A DNA stretch of 55,337 bases from Alkalihalobacillus bogoriensis ATCC BAA-922 (lineage in GTDB: Bacteria; Bacillota; Bacilli; Bacillales; Bacillaceae_F). The translations under genes and the position numbers were made by a program. The stretch's first letter is position 1, and every line of letters begins with the position of its first letter. The notes beneath the pieces are model-generated. The model ran no database searches. It was not told where the DNA came from and was given only the letters and a program-made list of their open reading frames with translations. The stretch lies in assembly GCF_000621445.1 (NCBI RefSeq), contig NZ_KK211277.1, positions 352,821 to 408,157 on the forward strand. Reading direction: 5' to 3'. Shown here in pieces: positions 52,829-55,337 of this stretch.

Positions 52829-55108
52829 TTATTTTTCCAAAGTATTTATGATTCTTACACCATATACGCCACCCGCAACCTTTCCTTCTGTTGATTTAAA
52901 TGTGACTTTTACTGTATGTTTGCCACTAGTTAGTTCTATTGGTATGTCGTAATAGGCAGTAATCAGTTCCTCAAAAGGTTCATTGGCATCAAGACGTTGC
53001 TCGGCAATAACTTTATCATCTACTAAAATGTGAAAATGTCTTTCATATGTTTTTCCATCGAGTATAAACGTTCGGTCGCCTCCAAAATACTGGACTTGTA
53101 AATACATTTGCTTTGTAGGGTCCACTTTCATCGTGTAACTGAAATAGCCATCATCACGACAATCACGCCACCCACGTTCCACCGTTGCAACATAACCAGA
53201 CCTAGAATTCTTTTTCTCAATATGATGTTCGACTTCTGGCTGTTGTTCGTTCGGTTGAACTTCATCTACGGTAATCTTTCGTAATCGCTCAAGTTCTTTT
53301 TGTTCTTTATCTACAAATGTTTGGAACGCTTCTTCATCCATGACATTCCAATACAAAGAATAACGCTCATGATGCAAAGCAAAAAAAGGTATAAGGCGGA
53401 CTCGACTATGACCTGGTTGTCCTACTGGATCTGTTATAAATGTCAATGGCTCATCTTCACTTTTTTTGATCCATTCTTTAATATTCATTTTATCCGCAAC
53501 AAGGACAGGAACGTCAATAAGTGGATGATTATTTAATGCTAAGTGGTCCCCCAGAATATCTGTTTCAGGGAAGTTTTCTTTTCCTAAAGCTCCGGCTAAA
53601 ACGACAGGTCCATACATAAATCCAACTTTATTTGGCTCATCTTTCGCCTTATAGAGATGAAGGTCCATCGCCAACGTTACATCAATTTCATCTCCAGGTT
53701 TCCAGTTTCTTGTCATTACTGCATATCCACTCTCGACTGAATACTTTTGCTTTTCGCCATTTACAGAAATCATAACTTGATCAGCTACCCAATAAGGCAA
53801 GCGAACGTAAATGGAAGACATTGACTCATCAATGGTATCAATTGTAATTGTCGTCCTGTCATCATACGGGAAGTTCGTTTCTTGTTTTCCTTTTATTTTT
53901 TTATCCTCAGTTTCAAACTGAGAAGCAATAAACAAATTGACAAACAACTTCCCATCTTTTTGAGAATAGATATTTCTCGTATAACGTGCAGGGTTTTCCA
54001 TTCCTGTTCCTGTACAACACCAAAAAGAATTATCCGGCGAACAATATACTTTGAAATGACCTGGTTGAGTCGAGACAAAATAAGTTTTCATCCCTGTTTC
54101 CGGATCTTGTGATGCTAATATATGGTTGTATAGAGCCGTTTCATAAAAATCAAAGTATTTTCCTTCTTGTGACCAATTAAAAAGATATTCTGTTAACTTC
54201 AACATATTATAAGTATTGCATGTTTCTGTCGTTTGGACGCCTAATTTTTCACTATTCGTTGGTCCAAAATGTTCATTAATACTGTTTCCACCAATAATAT
54301 AGGATCGTTTTTTTGTGACTTCATTCCAAAAAAACAGCGCCATCCTTTTATACTTTTCTTCTCCAGTAATATCATAGAGTTTTGCTGCGCCAATGACTTT
54401 TGGAATTTGAGTGTTGGCATGTTTCCCCTCAAGGACATCTTTATTTTGAGCAAGAGGTTCAAGCACTAGCTGATGACAAAAGCGTTTTGCTAGATGTAAA
54501 TAATCTTGATTTTTTGTAAGAACATATAAATCGGCCATCGCTTCATTCATGCCGCCATGCTCGCAAATTAACATCTTTTGAAATTGCTCTTCTGTTAAAT
54601 TGTCCGACCCTCTTTTTGCCCAATTTGCAAGTTTAATTACAACATCTAATGCCAGTTGATGCCCTAGAAGTTGGTAAACATCGATTAAGCCAGCATAAAT
54701 TTTATGGATGCTATACCATGGAACCCATTGACCAGCTAAACTAAAATGCTCAACTTCAAACTCTCCAGTAAAAACGGTATCAAAACATGTTCGGGCAAAT
54801 CCACTCACATACCCATCCTTATCATAGCTTTGAACATGTGCTAGTTCATCTACTGCATAATTCACTTTTTCTTTCAGTTTCTCATCTTTTGTTACCGCAT
54901 ACATTTGTGCCGCTGCTGAAAGCCAGTGTCCGATAGAATGTCCACTTATTCCTGTTGATTCCCATCCACCATAACGTGGTTTTTTAGGTTCTTGTTCAAC
55001 CGCTTCGTAACATGGCGCTATTAGCCTATCTACATCTAAATATAGTAAGTATTCTTTTCCTTTTTCTTGTGAGTCCTTGAATACACCTTCTCGTAAAATC
55101 GTTTCCAC
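52829..55108 (-). CDS. GH127 beta-L-arabinofuranosidase
   Basis: Glycoside hydrolase of 759 aa of the GH127 (DUF1680) family. E295 and C297 in TTETCNTYNM, and C364-C365 in SFWCCTGTG, match the Zn-binding Glu/Cys and nucleophilic Cys of Bifidobacterium HypBA1. An (alpha/alpha)6 barrel fills the first 400 residues; two beta-sandwich regions and a C-terminal domain (about 630-759) follow. No signal peptide, so it acts on imported beta-linked arabino-oligosaccharides. The start codon is the best available; a CCCC-rich leader shows GGGGAG upstream. Next to the sugar-sensing operon. Confidence 0.9.
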   Translation of the reverse strand: METILREGVFKDSQEKGKEYLLYLDVDRLIAPCYEAVEQEPKKPRYGGWESTGISGHSIGHWLSAAAQMYAVTKDEKLKEKVNYAVDELAHVQSYDKDGYVSGFARTCFDTVFTGEFEVEHFSLAGQWVPWYSIHKIYAGLIDVYQLLGHQLALDVVIKLANWAKRGSDNLTEEQFQKMLICEHGGMNEAMADLYVLTKNQDYLHLAKRFCHQLVLEPLAQNKDVLEGKHANTQIPKVIGAAKLYDITGEEKYKRMALFFWNEVTKKRSYIIGGNSINEHFGPTNSEKLGVQTTETCNTYNMLKLTEYLFNWSQEGKYFDFYETALYNHILASQDPETGMKTYFVSTQPGHFKVYCSPDNSFWCCTGTGMENPARYTRNIYSQKDGKLFVNLFIASQFETEDKKIKGKQETNFPYDDRTTITIDTIDESMSSIYVRLPYWVADQVMISVNGEKQKYSVESGYAVMTRNWKPGDEIDVTLAMDLHLYKAKDEPNKVGFMYGPVVLAGALGKENFPETDILGDHLALNNHPLIDVPVLVADKMNIKEWIKKSEDEPLTFITDPVGQPGHSRVRLIPFFALHHERYSLYWNVMDEEAFQTFVDKEQKELERLRKITVDEVQPNEQQPEVEHHIEKKNSRSGYVATVERGWRDCRDDGYFSYTMKVDPTKQMYLQVQYFGGDRTFILDGKTYERHFHILVDDKVIAEQRLDANEPFEELITAYYDIPIELTSGKHTVKVTFKSTEGKVAGGVYGVRIINTLEK

Positions 55109-55337
55109 AAAAATCAGTCTCCCCTCAACAAAACGTTATGATTTTATTTATAATTAACGTTTATGTTATGATTTGTTGACACTATCTTATCATGAATTAT
55201 TCGTTTATGGGTGAGATTTACTTAAAAATTGATAACTTTTACAATGAACTCTCATTGTTTTATCTAAAGGTGGTGGGTTCTGTAAATTTTGTAAGGAGTA
55301 CAACTACAATAGGCTTATGAAGGACACTTCTTCTCTT
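55109..55337. other. Right-edge intergenic region
   Basis: Holds the GH127 leader with two direct repeats GTTATGATTT (55135-55144 and 55165-55174, 30 bp apart). On the plus strand an AAGGAG at 55291 and a possible ATG at 55317 might belong to a gene beyond the window, but their spacing is too long and only seven codons are visible, so I do not call it. Confidence 0.5.

Noticed and set aside
55317-55337. Start of a further plus-strand gene at the right edge
   Set aside because: Only seven codons visible and the nearest ribosome-like site is about 20 nt upstream.
1-55337. tRNA, rRNA, insertion sequences, prophage genes, integrases
   Set aside because: None recognised by reading; no transposase or integrase motif appears in any of the translated frames.

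Overview
The window is about 55 kb of AT-rich chromosome from an endospore-forming member of the Bacillaceae. Three things point there. It carries CotW/CotX-type spore coat genes. It has a block matching the gene content of the Bacillus subtilis ykuQRSTUV region. It has Bacillus-type control sites (AraR operators, CcpA cre sites, a THI-box riboswitch). The thiamin-salvage operon and the glyoxylate shunt resemble alkaliphilic Bacillus of the B. halodurans kind; that closer placement is inference. I see no rRNA, tRNA, insertion sequence, prophage or CRISPR array.

Layout. 0.1-1.4 kb: a cell-wall amidase. 1.5-8.5 kb: ykuV, ykuU, ykuT, a CotW-like/CotX pair, ykuS, and the acetylase-branch diaminopimelate genes dapH and dapL with an ArgD-like aminotransferase between them. 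8.9-12.4 kb: an RraA-like protein and the glyoxylate shunt aceB-aceA. 12.7-17.4 kb: a TPP riboswitch driving a thiamin-pyrimidine salvage operon (ylmB-tenA-thiZ-thiX-thiY). 17.5-25.1 kb: mixed housekeeping and membrane genes (DUF4309 lipoprotein, GGDEF/EAL protein, short-chain dehydrogenase, MscS channel, YtxH protein, amidohydrolase, DUF2512 protein). 25.3-28 kb: two efflux-type transporters. 28-32.1 kb: a LytS/LytT two-component system followed by a CstA-family carrier. 32.2-41.6 kb: arabinan and arabinose use (secreted GH43 arabinanase, a Cys-rich small protein, GH51 arabinofuranosidase, transketolase, transaldolase, AraA, AraD). 41.9-42.8 kb: a 45-residue ORF and an azoreductase. 43.1-52.5 kb: a four-gene sugar ABC importer and a three-gene extracellular sugar-sensing system. 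52.8-55.1 kb: a GH127 beta-L-arabinofuranosidase.

The genes from 32 to 55 kb form one arabinose economy. The GH43 enzyme cuts arabinan outside the cell. The lipoprotein-kinase-regulator trio senses sugar and probably drives the ABC importer. GH51 and GH127 release arabinose inside. AraA and AraD lead to xylulose 5-phosphate, and Tkt and Tal pass it to glycolysis. Ribulokinase (araB) and AraR are not in the window, although AraR-type operators sit at the araD and tal promoters. cre sites at tal, the ABC importer and cstA predict CcpA repression.

The most unusual structure is a dispersed 185-bp intergenic unit present four times (8659, 22652, 42847, 52609). Each unit has four copies of a 15-bp core, CGGACATNNNTTCCG, in the order forward, forward, reverse, reverse. 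The centre-to-centre spacing is exactly 51, 62 and 51 bp in all four units, although the DNA between the cores differs. Two of the units are near-identical direct repeats that bracket the whole sugar-sensing/ABC module.
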